Assembly: GCA_944388145.1 (NCBI GenBank)
Contig: CALXHQ010000001.1
Coordinates: 310,001 to 374,000, forward strand
DNA from: an uncultured Gemmiger sp.
Lineage (GTDB): Bacteria; Bacillota; Clostridia; Oscillospirales; Ruminococcaceae
Reading direction: 5' to 3'
DNA: 64,000 nt
Below, piece after piece: positions 23,657 through 32,682 of this stretch. Numbering within the stretch: the first letter of the stretch is position 1; every line of letters begins with the position of its first letter. The position numbers were made by a program, and so were the translations under genes. Under the pieces are notes generated by a model. It ran no database searches. It had not been told where the DNA came from and saw only the letters and a program-made list of their open reading frames with translations.

Positions 23657-23953
23657 TCATGCGCCGATCATCAGGTGGATGGCCTGGCCAAAGATGAGAT
23701 CCAGAACAACCAGCACCACCGCAGCGACCAGCACGACGACCAGCACGGTGATGGTGTTGACGCGAACCTGCTTTTTGCTGGGCCATACGACCTTTTTCAG
23801 CTCGCTCTTGGTATCTTTGAAATACTTGCCGACGCGACCGCAGAAATTCTTAAAGCGGGTGAACAGACCCGGCTTTTTCTGTGCAGGCTTTTTGTCGGCC
23901 TTCTTGTCGGTCTGGTCGCCCTTGGCGGCGGTGGCAGCTTTCTTATCAGCCAT
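23657..23953 (-). CDS. secE: Preprotein translocase subunit SecE
   Basis: The protein has 98 residues. A charged Lys/Ala-rich N-terminal tail (~1-35) leads to the conserved KYFKDTKSELKKVVWPSKKQV amphipathic segment (core SELKKVVWPSK, ~47-60) and one membrane helix (~66-90). It clamps SecY in the translocon. It sits 19 bases after rpmG. The long basic tail is a little longer than in minimal SecE proteins but common in Clostridia. Confidence 0.95.
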   Translation of the reverse strand: MADKKAATAAKGDQTDKKADKKPAQKKPGLFTRFKNFCGRVGKYFKDTKSELKKVVWPSKKQVRVNTITVLVVVLVAAVVLVVLDLIFGQAIHLMIGA

Positions 23954-23971
23954 GTTACAGCTCCGCCTTTC

Positions 23972-24121
23972 TTACTTCGTCTCGCGGTGAACCGTATGCT
24001 TCTTGCAGAAGCGGCAGTACTTCTTCACTTCCAGACGGTCAGGGTTGTTCTTTTTGTTCTTGGTCTTGTTATAGTTGCGCTGTTTGCATTCCGTGCAGGC
24101 AAGAGTGATTTTGACAGTCAT
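23972..24121 (-). CDS. rpmG: Ribosomal protein L33 (bL33, zinc-binding type)
   Basis: The protein has 49 residues from the ATG at 24121 (AGGTGC upstream). The two Cys pairs CTECK and CRFCK identify the zinc-containing form. [17 protein letters not shown]-like [15 protein letters not shown] is diagnostic. It is the first gene of the secE-nusG-L11 transcript, with a promoter at 24221-24249. Confidence 0.96.
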   Translation of the reverse strand: MTVKITLACTECKQRNYNKTKNKKNNPDRLEVKKYCRFCKKHTVHRETK

Positions 24122-24220
24122 GTTTCGGCACCTCCAATAATCGGTTGATAAAGCCTCCCTCGTGCTTGCGGCCGCCCAAAAAAGGGCACAAAAAAACAAA
24201 CCCGCAAAAGAGGTGATACA

Positions 24221-24249
24221 ATAGTAGCATACCCGGTCCCCAAAGTCAA
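24221..24249 (-). promoter_or_regulatory. Promoter of rpmG-secE-nusG transcript
   Basis: On the minus strand TTGACT (24244-24249), 17 bases, TACTAT (24221-24226), about 100 bases ahead of rpmG. Confidence 0.75.
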
Positions 24250-24273
24250 GCGCTCTGTGGTGGGTTTTTGAAA

Positions 24274-24312
24274 AAAGTGTCCGGCCGGCACAGACGGCCG
24301 GCCGGACACTTT
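24274..24312 (-). terminator. Intrinsic terminator of the giant ABC transporter gene
   Basis: A 15-bp perfect stem, AAAGTGTCCGGCCGG (24274-24288) with CCGGCCGGACACTTT (24298-24312), extended by a T-run on the minus strand. Confidence 0.9.
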
Positions 24313-24372
24313 GAAAACGGGGAAGGCGGTGATGGCGCCGGTGCGCGGCAAGCCGCGCGGCGGTCCGGGATG

Positions 24373-27300
24373 TTACTCGGTGCGCAGGGCCGTGGCCGGG
24401 TCCTGTTTTGCCGCCTTGCGGGAGGGGATCAGTCCGCCCAGCAGGGTCAGAATAACGCTGAGTAGCACCAGGATAATGGACGCCCCCACCGGCAGCACCG
24501 CGTTGACCTCGTTGGAATTGGCAAGATGATGGATCAGCATATTGCCGGGGATGAGCAGCAGCAGCGTGCAGCCGATGCCGATCAGTCCGGCAGCCAGACC
24601 GATCATAAAGGTTTCGGCGTTGAATACCTGGGAAATGTTGCCCTTGGACGCGCCGATGGCGCGCAGAATTCCAATTTCCTTCTTGCGTTCCAATACGCTG
24701 ATATAGGTGATAACGCCGATCATGATGGAGGATACCACCAGCGAGATGGCCACAAAAGCCACCAGCACATAGCTGATGATGTTGATGATGTCGGTGACCG
24801 AGGACATCAGGGTCCCCACCAGGTCGGTGTAAGTAATGACCTTTTCCTCCTGGCCGCTGCCCTCCATCCGGGCGTTGTAGCCATCCAGGATGTCAAGCAC
24901 TTTTTCTTTGGCCTCAAAATTGATGGGGTAAATGCTGATACTGCCGGGTTCGTCCGGGCTGGCGTACCCCAACGCCTGCAGGTTGCCGTCATAGGTGGTG
25001 GACTGGCTGGTCATCAGGCTCATCAGCAGTTCGCTGAGCTCTTCCTCGCTCATGTTGACTGTGATGGCATTGCCGAAGGCCTCTGCGTCCACGTTGAAGG
25101 CGTCCTTGAAGGAATCCTCCAGCTGTGCCATGGCATCCTCCATGCCGGAGGTGATGCGGGTTTCCAGCGTCTGGCCCAGCGCGGGCATCATCTGGGACAT
25201 GAACTGGTTCATCACCTGGGGCATGACCTGTTGCATAATCTGCGTGACAATCTGCTGCACCAACTGGGTCATTGCCTGCTGCATCTGGCTTTGGATCTGC
25301 TGCTGGGCGCCGGCCATCTGGCTGCCCAGCCACTGGTTCAGCTCGCTGGTGTCAACCATGCCGGCCACGCCCTCGGCGATCACGCTGCGGGCCGCATCGG
25401 TCTGCAGGTAGGCCAGCAGGTAGTCCCCTACCCTGGCCGGATCGGTCATATTGTGGGTCTGGGCATAGTCCTGGTAACCCTGCAGAACCTGCTGGGCCAC
25501 AAACTCCAGCTGCTCAGGGGTGATCTGTTTGTCCTTGGAGGAGGCAATGATTTCAGCCGCGCCATCGGCCAGCATCTTCTGGGCCTCCTCAGTTCCGAGA
25601 TACTCGGCCAGATACTGGCGGTAGGCCTCCGGGTCAGAGTCATCATATCCCTGGCTGATGATCCACTGCCGATAGCCGGACATCACATTAGTGACCAGCT
25701 CCTCCAGCTGCTGGGCCGAGAGGGTCAGGCCGCTCTCTTCCAATACCTGGTCGAGGGCATCCGCCATAACCTGGCAGGCTTCACGGCTTTGCAGGTAGGT
25801 GCAGAAATATTCATCCAGGCGGGTGAAGTCCATCTCCGGATGATCGGCGGCGTAGACCTTGTACCCGTCCAGCAGCTGCTGTGCCAGGGTGGAAAGCTGC
25901 TCCTGCGTCACATTGAACTTCACGTGGCTGAGCATGGCGGACAGATCCATCTGGCCCAGATTCATCCCGGACAGATCCAGCCCTGAGAGATCCATGCCGG
26001 ACAGGTCCATCCCGGACAAATCCATGCCTGAAAAGTCCATGCCGGAAAGATCCATCCCCTCAAACTGGGAGGGGTCCATCGTCATGTCTGAAAAATCGAA
26101 GGCTCCGCCCATATCCAGCTGCAGCGCGTCGGCATCGAAGGTGAACGCATCCCGCATGGCGCCTTCGTCCACGGTGAAGAGGTCGGCCAGATCCAGGCGT
26201 TCCTCATCGCTCTCCTCGCCGAAGGGGTCCCCGGTAAACACGTTGATGCCGGGGTTGGCCAGCTGCTGCCGGACAATCTCGCTGTTGGCCGCCGCCTCCA
26301 TAATATGTTTGGTGAGGCTGGCCGGATAGTTGATGCCGGGGCTGAGCATGGTGGCCGCCGCGTCCTCATCCGGCTGGACAATGCCCACAATGGTCAGGTC
26401 CTCGCCATTTTTCACCAGATTGAGCATGTAGGCCTTGTTGTCCGACTTGTCGGTCCAGACGTTGTACTCGTCGTCATACTCGTAGTAGTCGGCGGCGTTG
26501 ACCAGTTTGAAGGTGATGCCCAGGATGTCATCATAGGAATAGCCGGTGATGTCATCCGGAACAGTTACCGTCTCCTCCTCGGCAAACTGTTCCACCATGT
26601 GGTCCAGCTCCGAGCCGGGGCGCAAGCCCAGCGTGTAGATCAAAAAGTCGCTGATGCTGCCGCCGCCGGTGAGCACCAGCACACACTCGTTGGAATTTTC
26701 CGGCCAGCGGCCCGCCTTGACGGTATACTGGTCCTCATAAAGGGCGGTGTCCTCCGGCATCTGGTAAAAGACGTCGGTGCTGACCATGGAGGACATCATG
26801 CTGTTGGAGCTGTTGGTGGAGCCCAGCCCCAGTGGCGCAAAGGAGGTGTCCGGGTTGACCTGGCGGTAGCTGTCCTCCTGCAGCAGATAGATCTGTGGCT
26901 GAACATTGTACGAATACTCCACCGCCTTGGTAAAGCCCTCGATGCCGCTTTCGCCGCTTTCCAGATAAGTTTTGAGGGAGGCCAGATCGTTGGAGCCGAT
27001 CTTGGAGAAGGTCTGGGTGATCATGTCGATCACGTTGACCTCATACTGGGGTTTGCTCCCGTCCCCCTGGTCCATCATGCTGGCCATCATGCCGGCCATA
27101 TCCAGGCTGGCGCTCTGGATGGAGAGCGGATATTCAGACAGGGTGTCCTCCTCCACGCTCTCTATGTACTGGTTGACGCCGGTGGACAATGAGAGGATCA
27201 ATGCAATCCCGATGATGCCGATGGACCCCGCAAAAGCGGTGAGCAGCGTGCGGGCCTTTTTGCTGCGCAGGTTCTGGAAGCTCAGGGCCAACGCCGTCAG

Positions 27301-28041
27301 GAAAGACATGGAGGACCGGCGGGCCCACTTTTTGTGTACCGGCTCCTTCTCAGCTTCAGGCGGCGTGTAGGGGTCCGTGTCGGCGCGGATGACACCATCG
27401 GTCAGACGAACGATACGGGTTGCATACTTGTCCGCCAGTTCGGGGTTGTGGGTGACCATGATAACCAGCCTGTCCCGGGCCACCTCCTTCAGCAGTTCCA
27501 TGACCTGGATGCTGGTTTCGCTGTCCAATGCGCCGGTGGGCTCGTCGGCCAGCAGAACATCCGGGTCGTTGACCAGCGCGCGGGCAATGGCCACGCGCTG
27601 CATCTGGCCGCCGGAGAGCTGGTTGGGATGCTTGTTGCGGTGCTTGCCCAGGCCCACCTTCTCCAGCGCCTCGATGGCGCGGCGGCGGCGTTCGGCGCGC
27701 GAAATGCCGGACACCGTCAGCGTCAGTTCCACATTGGCCAGAATGGTCTGATGGGGGATCAGGTTATAGCTTTGGAAGATGAAGCCGACCGTGTGGTTGC
27801 GGTAGGTATCCCAGTCACGATCGGTATACTTTTTGGTGGAGACACCGTTGATGATCAGGTCACCACTGTCATACCGGTCCAATCCCCCGATGATGTTCAG
27901 CAGTGTTGTCTTGCCCGAGCCCGAGGGGCCCAGGATAGCGACAAACTCGTTGTCGCGGAAGCTCAGGTTGACATGATCCAGCGCCTGCTGGGTCAGATCG
28001 CCCGTCCTGTACTGTTTGCAGATCTGTTTGATTTGAAGCAT
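24373..28041 (-). CDS. Fused ABC transporter: MacB-like ATPase plus FtsX-type permease with giant extracytoplasmic insert
   Basis: The protein has about 1222 residues from the ATG at 28041. An N-terminal ATPase has Walker [10 protein letters not shown] (38-46), signature LSGGQMQR and Walker [14 protein letters not shown]. Next come a first membrane helix (~265-290) and an external region of roughly 670-700 residues. The C-terminal FtsX domain has three membrane helices and the [17 protein letters not shown] coupling motif (core [10 protein letters not shown]). The ectodomain contains about eight tandem five-residue units of the type (D/N)-(L/F)-S-G-M, near residues 661-697, then Gln/Met-rich coiled-coil-like stretches. 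Such MacB-fold proteins do mechanotransmission or export (peptides, lipoproteins) rather than import. It is monocistronic with its own promoter. Substrate unknown. Confidence 0.85.
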   Translation of the reverse strand: MLQIKQICKQYRTGDLTQQALDHVNLSFRDNEFVAILGPSGSGKTTLLNIIGGLDRYDSGDLIINGVSTKKYTDRDWDTYRNHTVGFIFQSYNLIPHQTILANVELTLTVSGISRAERRRRAIEALEKVGLGKHRNKHPNQLSGGQMQRVAIARALVNDPDVLLADEPTGALDSETSIQVMELLKEVARDRLVIMVTHNPELADKYATRIVRLTDGVIRADTDPYTPPEAEKEPVHKKWARRSSMSFLTALALSFQNLRSKKARTLLTAFAGSIGIIGIALILSLSTGVNQYIESVEEDTLSEYPLSIQSASLDMAGMMASMMDQGDGSKPQYEVNVIDMITQTFSKIGSNDLASLKTYLESGESGIEGFTKAVEYSYNVQPQIYLLQEDSYRQVNPDTSFAPLGLGSTNSSNSMMSSMVSTDVFYQMPEDTALYEDQYTVKAGRWPENSNECVLVLTGGGSISDFLIYTLGLRPGSELDHMVEQFAEEETVTVPDDITGYSYDDILGITFKLVNAADYYEYDDEYNVWTDKSDNKAYMLNLVKNGEDLTIVGIVQPDEDAAATMLSPGINYPASLTKHIMEAAANSEIVRQQLANPGINVFTGDPFGEESDEERLDLADLFTVDEGAMRDAFTFDADALQLDMGGAFDFSDMTMDPSQFEGMDLSGMDFSGMDLSGMDLSGMDLSGLDLSGMNLGQMDLSAMLSHVKFNVTQEQLSTLAQQLLDGYKVYAADHPEMDFTRLDEYFCTYLQSREACQVMADALDQVLEESGLTLSAQQLEELVTNVMSGYRQWIISQGYDDSDPEAYRQYLAEYLGTEEAQKMLADGAAEIIASSKDKQITPEQLEFVAQQVLQGYQDYAQTHNMTDPARVGDYLLAYLQTDAARSVIAEGVAGMVDTSELNQWLGSQMAGAQQQIQSQMQQAMTQLVQQIVTQIMQQVMPQVMNQFMSQMMPALGQTLETRITSGMEDAMAQLEDSFKDAFNVDAEAFGNAITVNMSEEELSELLMSLMTSQSTTYDGNLQALGYASPDEPGSISIYPINFEAKEKVLDILDGYNARMEGSGQEEKVITYTDLVGTLMSSVTDIINIISYVLVAFVAISLVVSSIMIGVITYISVLERKKEIGILRAIGASKGNISQVFNAETFMIGLAAGLIGIGCTLLLLIPGNMLIHHLANSNEVNAVLPVGASIILVLLSVILTLLGGLIPSRKAAKQDPATALRTE

Positions 28042-28298
28042 GGGTGTTGCGTGCAGCCCTCCCTGTCGGCCCGACGGCCGAATGCAAATGCCGGATAAAA
28101 CTGGGGTGTATCCGAAAAATCCTCGGCACGGTTTCTGTCCGCTAGGGCGTCCCCGTATCATTCACGGCTTGCGCCTCAAGCGGCGTATGCCGTGTTACGC
28201 GACCAGGGAATCTGCCACGTATTTCTGCCATCCGCCTCTTTTTCGCGAATTTCTCACGCGCTTCTGATTGGTCAGACACACCCTACCATATCCTGTGT

Positions 28299-28328
28299 AT
28301 TATAATGAACCGCACCGCAATCTGTCAA
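28299..28328 (-). promoter_or_regulatory. Promoter of the giant ABC transporter gene
   Basis: On the minus strand a perfect TTGACA (28323-28328), an 18-base spacer and TATAAT (28299-28304). It leaves a leader of about 250 bases. The gene-free stretch 28042-28455 holds this leader, the promoter and the mazF terminator; I see no small gene in the leader. Confidence 0.8.
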
Positions 28329-28385
28329 GCAAGCGGCCGTCCGCATGTCCTGCGACAAATTCCTGTTTTATTGACAATGCACCGC

Positions 28386-28431
28386 AAAAAAGCACTCATC
28401 CGGCAGGAAATATTCCTGTAGGCGGGGTGCT
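28386..28431 (-). terminator. Terminator after mazF
   Basis: A stem with AGCAC/GTGCT ends and a CAGGAA/TTCCTG inner helix is followed on the minus strand by six T residues (28386-28391). Confidence 0.75.
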
Positions 28432-28455
28432 GTTGCCTGTTGCCAAAAGCCCGGG

Positions 28456-28833
28456 TCAGCGGGCGCTGTGGTGGTGGGCGATGTTCTCGGCGCTGAGTCC
28501 CATTGAAACCCCCAGCGCCTCGTCCACGCGGCGCATATCATCGGGCGGGATGCAGCCTGCCTTTTCCCGAAGGCGGCGTTTGTCCAGCGTGCGGATCTGC
28601 TCGGTCAGGACGATGCTGTCCCGCGAAAGGCCGCAGCGCTCCGCCCGAACTCCGATATGGGTGGGCAGACGGTTTTTATCCTGGCGGGACGTGATGGCCG
28701 CAGCGATCACTGTGGGGCTGTGCCGGTTGCCCACATCGTTCTGGATGATAAGTACCGGACGCACGCCCCCCTGTTCCGAGCCCACAACCGGGCTGAGATC
28801 CGCATAAAAGACTTCCCCTCTGTGTACCTCCAT
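28456..28833 (-). CDS. mazF: MazF/PemK-family endoribonuclease toxin (solitary)
   Basis: The protein has 125 residues from an ATG at 28833 with GGAGG 7 bases upstream. GEVFYADLSPVVGSEQGGVRPVLIIQND (split: GEVFYADLSPVVGSEQGG then VRPVLIIQND) matches Firmicute EndoA/MazF, including the active-site Arg and, in VIAAAITS, the Thr. The family cleaves single-stranded mRNA at short motifs and is normally neutralised by a MazE/EndoAI antitoxin encoded just upstream. Here the upstream neighbour is an acyltransferase gene, and no antitoxin-like ORF fits the 67-base gap. It has its own promoter (TATACT at 28874-28879) and terminator. Confidence 0.9.
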   Translation of the reverse strand: MEVHRGEVFYADLSPVVGSEQGGVRPVLIIQNDVGNRHSPTVIAAAITSRQDKNRLPTHIGVRAERCGLSRDSIVLTEQIRTLDKRRLREKAGCIPPDDMRRVDEALGVSMGLSAENIAHHHSAR

Positions 28834-28873
28834 AGCAATGCCTCCCTGCCTGGTTCAAGTTGTCGTTGCTATT

Positions 28874-28900
28874 AGTATAAGCAGGGCGGGGCGGGTTCAA
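28874..28900 (-). promoter_or_regulatory. Candidate promoter of mazF
   Basis: TATACT (28874-28879, minus strand) with a TTGAAC-like -35 about 15-16 bases upstream, lying between the acyltransferase stop and mazF. Confidence 0.5.
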
Positions 28901-30028
28901 TCACTCTTCGGGCAAGATTTTATCCAGTGCGCCCAGGGCGGCGTCCCCGCGGCGGCAGAGGGTGTCAAACCACCGGCTGGCCCTCAATGGCCGCATAACC
29001 AGCCGGTCCCGCAACAGGTCGATGGCAGTACACCCCAGGTAGACCGCCAGGATGACAAACAGCGCGTACAGGGCCGACCCTGCATGGTCCTGCGTGCGGA
29101 ACAGCCCCGTCCACAGCAGCCCCATGACTGCCGGCGTCTGGTGGATACAATAGACCCCCAGCGTGGCCGAGGACAGCCGGTTGATCACCGCCACGCCGCC
29201 CAGCCGCAGCCGCTGGAAGGCAAAAAAGAAGACCAGTGCGCACAGCAGATTGGGCAGCGCCCCCAGCGCAGTGCGGTAATATTCCAGGTACTGCATTACA
29301 CGGCCGCCAATGCCAAGATACTGAGCCGCCCCCCGGCCCGCCGTGAGCATAACAAGAAACGCCAGCGCCATACAGGGCGCCGCGGGCAGCCGCAGCACCC
29401 AGGTCAGCCGGTTGTCCGGATAAAAGCGCAGATAGCCGGTAAGCAGATAGAGGAAAAGGAAGCTCCACAGCCAGTCGCCAAAAACACCGTCCTCGGCAAA
29501 CAGGGTGGGATACCCCACCTGGAACAGCCCCACCGCCAGCAGCAGTCCCCGCAGGGCACCCCGGGGTGCCGCACGCAGCAGCAGGTTGAGCGCCGGTGAA
29601 AGCAAAAGCAGCAACAGATACTGCGAGACAAACCACAGCTGCTGGGTGCTGACAGGAAAAACCGCCCAGCGCAGCGTGCCAAGCCCCACATTGCTGCCGG
29701 GGATCAGCCAGCAGAGCAGAGTGAGGGGCACCGTATACAGCCACAGTCCCATCCACAGCCCCAGCGCCCGCCGGGTTTGGAAGGGCTGTTTGCACAAAAA
29801 CCAGGCCCCCAGCACCACAAACAGGTCGCACCCCAGCCGGGAGCCTGCCCCCAGTGCCGAGAAAAACAACGCATGGGGCAGCGTGTCATACAGGGCCGCA
29901 CCGCTTTGCCCGGCATAATGGTCCGCCACAATGAACAACATACACAGGATGCGCAGCAGCTCCAGGCCGCTCTCCCGGCCGGTGCGCGCTGCGGTGCGGG
30001 GCACGGCGGTGGCAACGGCGGCGGGCAT
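28901..30028 (-). CDS. Acyltransferase family 3 membrane protein (OafA/WecH-like)
   Basis: The protein has 375 residues with about ten membrane helices. The opening GLELLRILCMLFIVADHY corresponds to the family's first helix, with the catalytic-type His in DHY. LGAGSRLGCDLFVVLGAWFL and STQQLWFVSQYLLLLLLSP are the expected next blocks. Family members transfer acyl (usually acetyl) groups from acyl-CoA to sugars, peptidoglycan or lipids at the membrane. The start codon overlaps the acpS stop (TGATG), so the two are translationally coupled. Substrate unknown. Confidence 0.8.
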   Translation of the reverse strand: MPAAVATAVPRTAARTGRESGLELLRILCMLFIVADHYAGQSGAALYDTLPHALFFSALGAGSRLGCDLFVVLGAWFLCKQPFQTRRALGLWMGLWLYTVPLTLLCWLIPGSNVGLGTLRWAVFPVSTQQLWFVSQYLLLLLLSPALNLLLRAAPRGALRGLLLAVGLFQVGYPTLFAEDGVFGDWLWSFLFLYLLTGYLRFYPDNRLTWVLRLPAAPCMALAFLVMLTAGRGAAQYLGIGGRVMQYLEYYRTALGALPNLLCALVFFFAFQRLRLGGVAVINRLSSATLGVYCIHQTPAVMGLLWTGLFRTQDHAGSALYALFVILAVYLGCTAIDLLRDRLVMRPLRASRWFDTLCRRGDAALGALDKILPEE

Positions 30029-30423
30029 CAGCAGTCACCTCCCTGCGCATCGGGAGCCTCCAACACCACAAAGGCGCAGGCCAGGCCGGCCTCATGGGTG
30101 AGGGACAGATGGGCAGTAACATGGTTCCGGCGCGCCCATTCCTCCGCCCTGCCCCCCAGCTGATAGCAGGGTGCGCCGGTGGGCCGGCGCAGCACCGCCA
30201 CCTCGGCCAGCGCAAAACCGGCCAGCCCGGTACCGCAGGCCTTGAGGAATGCCTCCTTGGCCGCAAAGTTGGCGGCAGCCGTCTCCGCCCGGGCCTTGCC
30301 CTGGCGGCTGTTAAGCAGGTGCTGCTCCTCCTCGGAAAAAACATGGGCGACAAAGTTCTGCCGCGCCAGGCTGCGCGCAATGCGGTCCACCTGGCACAGG
30401 TCGGTGCCGATCCCCAGAATCAT
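30028..30423 (-). CDS. acpS: Holo-[acyl-carrier-protein] synthase
   Basis: The protein has 131 residues. MILGIGTDLCQVDRIAR carries the Mg2+-binding Asp, and FAAKEAFLKACGTGL is the second conserved block (Glu and Lys of the active site). HVTAHLSLTHEAGLACAFVVLE matches the C-terminal strand region. It transfers 4'-phosphopantetheine from CoA to apo-ACP, linking to the CoA route represented by coaBC elsewhere in the window. Length is normal. It is first in a two-gene operon with the acyltransferase; a TACAAT -10 with extended TG lies near 30490. Confidence 0.95.
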   Translation of the reverse strand: MILGIGTDLCQVDRIARSLARQNFVAHVFSEEEQHLLNSRQGKARAETAAANFAAKEAFLKACGTGLAGFALAEVAVLRRPTGAPCYQLGGRAEEWARRNHVTAHLSLTHEAGLACAFVVLEAPDAQGGDC

Positions 30424-30578
30424 GGTTGAATCTCCCCTTCTGCAAAACCGGCCGCAGCTGCCTGCCAGCCGGAAAAATCTGATTTATTGTACCATGCTGC
30501 GGCAGGAAAAGATAGCTGCCCGCCAAAATTTGCTGTCGAATCGGGTTGATCCGGTGCGAACATCTTCAAAAAGCCGTC

Positions 30579-30626
30579 CCAAATTCATCTCACTTTTTTC
30601 ACAATTGATTCTTATACTGAATTTGG
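30579..30626. repeat. Inverted repeat in the ABC operon promoter region
   Basis: CCAAATTC (30579-30586) and its exact inverse GAATTTGG (30619-30626) flank a TATACT -10-like element, with centres 40 bp apart. It is a possible operator for the downstream ABC operon. The -35 element is weak. Confidence 0.35.
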
Positions 30627-30685
30627 AGACCGCGGGTGAGGCGTAAACTGCCGCCCCGGTCAAGCAGTAAAGGAGCGTGTGTGTT

Positions 30686-31798
30686 TTGATTGAAGTCAGC
30701 CACCTGACCAAGCGCTACGGTAGCCACTGCGCTGTGGACGATATCAGTTTTACGGTGGAAGACGGCGGCATCTACGGCCTGCTGGGCCCCAACGGCGCCG
30801 GAAAATCCACCACTATGAACGTGATGACAGGGTACCTGTCCCCCACCAGCGGCACTGTGCGCATTGACGGCCATGACATTGTGGAGGAGCCCCGGGAGGC
30901 CAAGGCCTGCATCGGCTACCTGCCTGAGCAACCCCCGCTGTATACCGACATGACCGTGCGGGAGTACCTGCAATTTGTTGCCGAGCTGAAAGGGGTTAAG
31001 CACAAGGCCGACCGCCAGGAACAGATCGAACGGGCAATGGGCCGCACCGGCCTGGATGAAGTGATGGGCCGGCTGATCCGCAACCTGTCCAAAGGCTACC
31101 GCCAGCGGGTTGGCATTGCCGCCACCCTGCTGGGCAACCCCAAGGTTATTATTCTGGACGAGCCCACCGTCGGCCTGGACCCGGCACAGATGATTGAGAT
31201 CCGTGCCCTGATCCACGACCTGGGCCAGACCCACACGGTCATCCTGTCCAGCCATATCCTCAGTGAGGTGCAGGCTGTCTGTGACAAGGTGCTGATCATC
31301 GCCCACGGTCATCTGGTAGCCCAGGGCACGCCGGAGGAACTGGCCGGGCAGCTGGCCGCCCATGGCGTTATCTCGGCCACGGCGCTGGGCGCTCCCGCCG
31401 CCGTGGAGGCTGCCGCCGCGGCGGTGCCCGGCCTGACCGGCCTGAAGGTGACCGCCGTGCGGGGGGATGAGGTGAGCTTTACCGCCGCCAGCGAGAGCGG
31501 CGCCGATCTGCGCGCGGTGCTGTCCAAGGCAATGGCCGATGCGGGCTGCCCCATCATCAGCCTGTCCAGCCAAACCATGAGCCTGGAGGACGTGTTCCTG
31601 CAGCTGACAGAGGCCCCCGCCGCAGACTCCGGCAAGAGTGAGCCAGAGCCCGATGCCGGGGCAGAACCTGCGGGCAGCGGCGCGGGCAGTCCTGCCGGCG
31701 GCGAACCCGAGCCCGAGCCTTCCGCCGAGGCACACGCCGAGCCGCAAACGTTCGTTCCGTCAGGCGACGCTGCCGCAGAGCAAAAGGAGGAAAACTGA
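30686..31798 (+). CDS. ABC transporter ATP-binding protein (GldA-like)
   Basis: The protein has 370 residues from a TTG start at 30686 (AGGAG 10 bases upstream; the in-frame GTG at 30677 is too close to that site). Walker A GPNGAGKSTT (~35), signature NLSKGYRQR, Walker B VIILDEPTVGLD and switch His in SSHILSE are complete. A DUF4162-like C-terminal region ends near residue 310. An unusual tail of about 60 residues rich in Glu, Pro, Ala and Gly follows (~311-370). It is the first of four tightly spaced genes; its stop is one base before the permease ATG. It powers the ABC-2 type permease that follows. Confidence 0.9.
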   Translation: MIEVSHLTKRYGSHCAVDDISFTVEDGGIYGLLGPNGAGKSTTMNVMTGYLSPTSGTVRIDGHDIVEEPREAKACIGYLPEQPPLYTDMTVREYLQFVAELKGVKHKADRQEQIERAMGRTGLDEVMGRLIRNLSKGYRQRVGIAATLLGNPKVIILDEPTVGLDPAQMIEIRALIHDLGQTHTVILSSHILSEVQAVCDKVLIIAHGHLVAQGTPEELAGQLAAHGVISATALGAPAAVEAAAAAVPGLTGLKVTAVRGDEVSFTAASESGADLRAVLSKAMADAGCPIISLSSQTMSLEDVFLQLTEAPAADSGKSEPEPDAGAEPAGSGAGSPAGGEPEPEPSAEAHAEPQTFVPSGDAAAEQKEEN

Positions 31799-31799
31799 T

Positions 31800-32663
31800 A
31801 TGCTGGCTGTCTTCAAGCGGGAAACCCGCAGCTATTTTACCAGCGTGGTGGGGTATGTGATCATTGCGGCGATTTTTGCCTTCATTGCCCTGTACTACGC
31901 TGCCAACAACCTGATTTTTGCTTCTTCGGATTTTGCCTCCATCCTGAACGCCTCGCTGCTGGTACTGCTGTTCGTTCTGCCGGCGCTGTCCATGCGCAGC
32001 TTTGCCGACGAGCGCCGCAACAAAACCGACCAGCTGCTGCTGACCAGCCCGGTGAGCATCCCGGCCATTGTGATGGGCAAGTTCCTGGCGCAGCTGGTGG
32101 TGTTTTTGGTGCCGGTGGCTTTTTCCTGCCTGCTGCCGCTGACTATGTGCCTGTTCGGTGATGTTTCACTGACCAGCGCCTTCTCGGCTGAGTTCGCCTT
32201 CTTTTTGGTGGGGGCGGCGTGCATTGCCATTGGCACGTTTCTGTCCGCCATGACCGAAAACCAGATCATCTCCTACCTGGCCACCTTCGCCGTGCTGCTG
32301 GTGGGTTACATGATGAACAGCATCCAGTCGCTGTTTACCAGCGGCAACACCATGGCCTTTATCGTGTTCGGCGTGGTGGTTGCCATTGCGGCAGTGCTGG
32401 TGGGCCTGCTGTGCAAAAGCCTGACCGCCGGCAGCGCTGTCTTTTGCTGCGGCGCCGTGGTGCTGATTTTGCTGTTCCGGCTGCGCCCCGTCTGGCTGCT
32501 GAATGCTTTCAACCAGCTGCTGGACGCCTTGGCCCTGTTCCAGCCTTTTACCGATTTTGTGGGCGGAATGTTCTCGCTGCCCGGCATTGTGTACTACCTC
32601 TCGGTGGTGGTGCTGTTTCTGTTTTTGACGGGTCAGGCGCTGGAACGCCGCCGCTGGAACTGA
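31800..32663 (+). CDS. ABC-2 type permease (GldF-like)
   Basis: The protein has 287 residues from the ATG at 31800 (AAAGGAGG upstream). It has six membrane helices. The ABC-2 core is seen in FVLPALSMRSFADERRNKTDQLLLTSPVS (core MRSFADERRNKTDQLLLTSP), which is characteristic of the GldF/NosY-like group. It works with the preceding ATPase as a membrane exporter. Substrate unknown; together with the next two genes it matches a widely seen Clostridia ABC cluster. Confidence 0.88.
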   Translation: MLAVFKRETRSYFTSVVGYVIIAAIFAFIALYYAANNLIFASSDFASILNASLLVLLFVLPALSMRSFADERRNKTDQLLLTSPVSIPAIVMGKFLAQLVVFLVPVAFSCLLPLTMCLFGDVSLTSAFSAEFAFFLVGAACIAIGTFLSAMTENQIISYLATFAVLLVGYMMNSIQSLFTSGNTMAFIVFGVVVAIAAVLVGLLCKSLTAGSAVFCCGAVVLILLFRLRPVWLLNAFNQLLDALALFQPFTDFVGGMFSLPGIVYYLSVVVLFLFLTGQALERRRWN

Positions 32664-32682
32664 GCCGAAGGAGGGAACATTC

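Noticed and set aside
25940-26065. Tandem repeat as a sequencing or assembly artefact
   Set aside because: The units differ at synonymous positions and preserve the frame, so they are a real protein repeat in the ABC transporter ectodomain.
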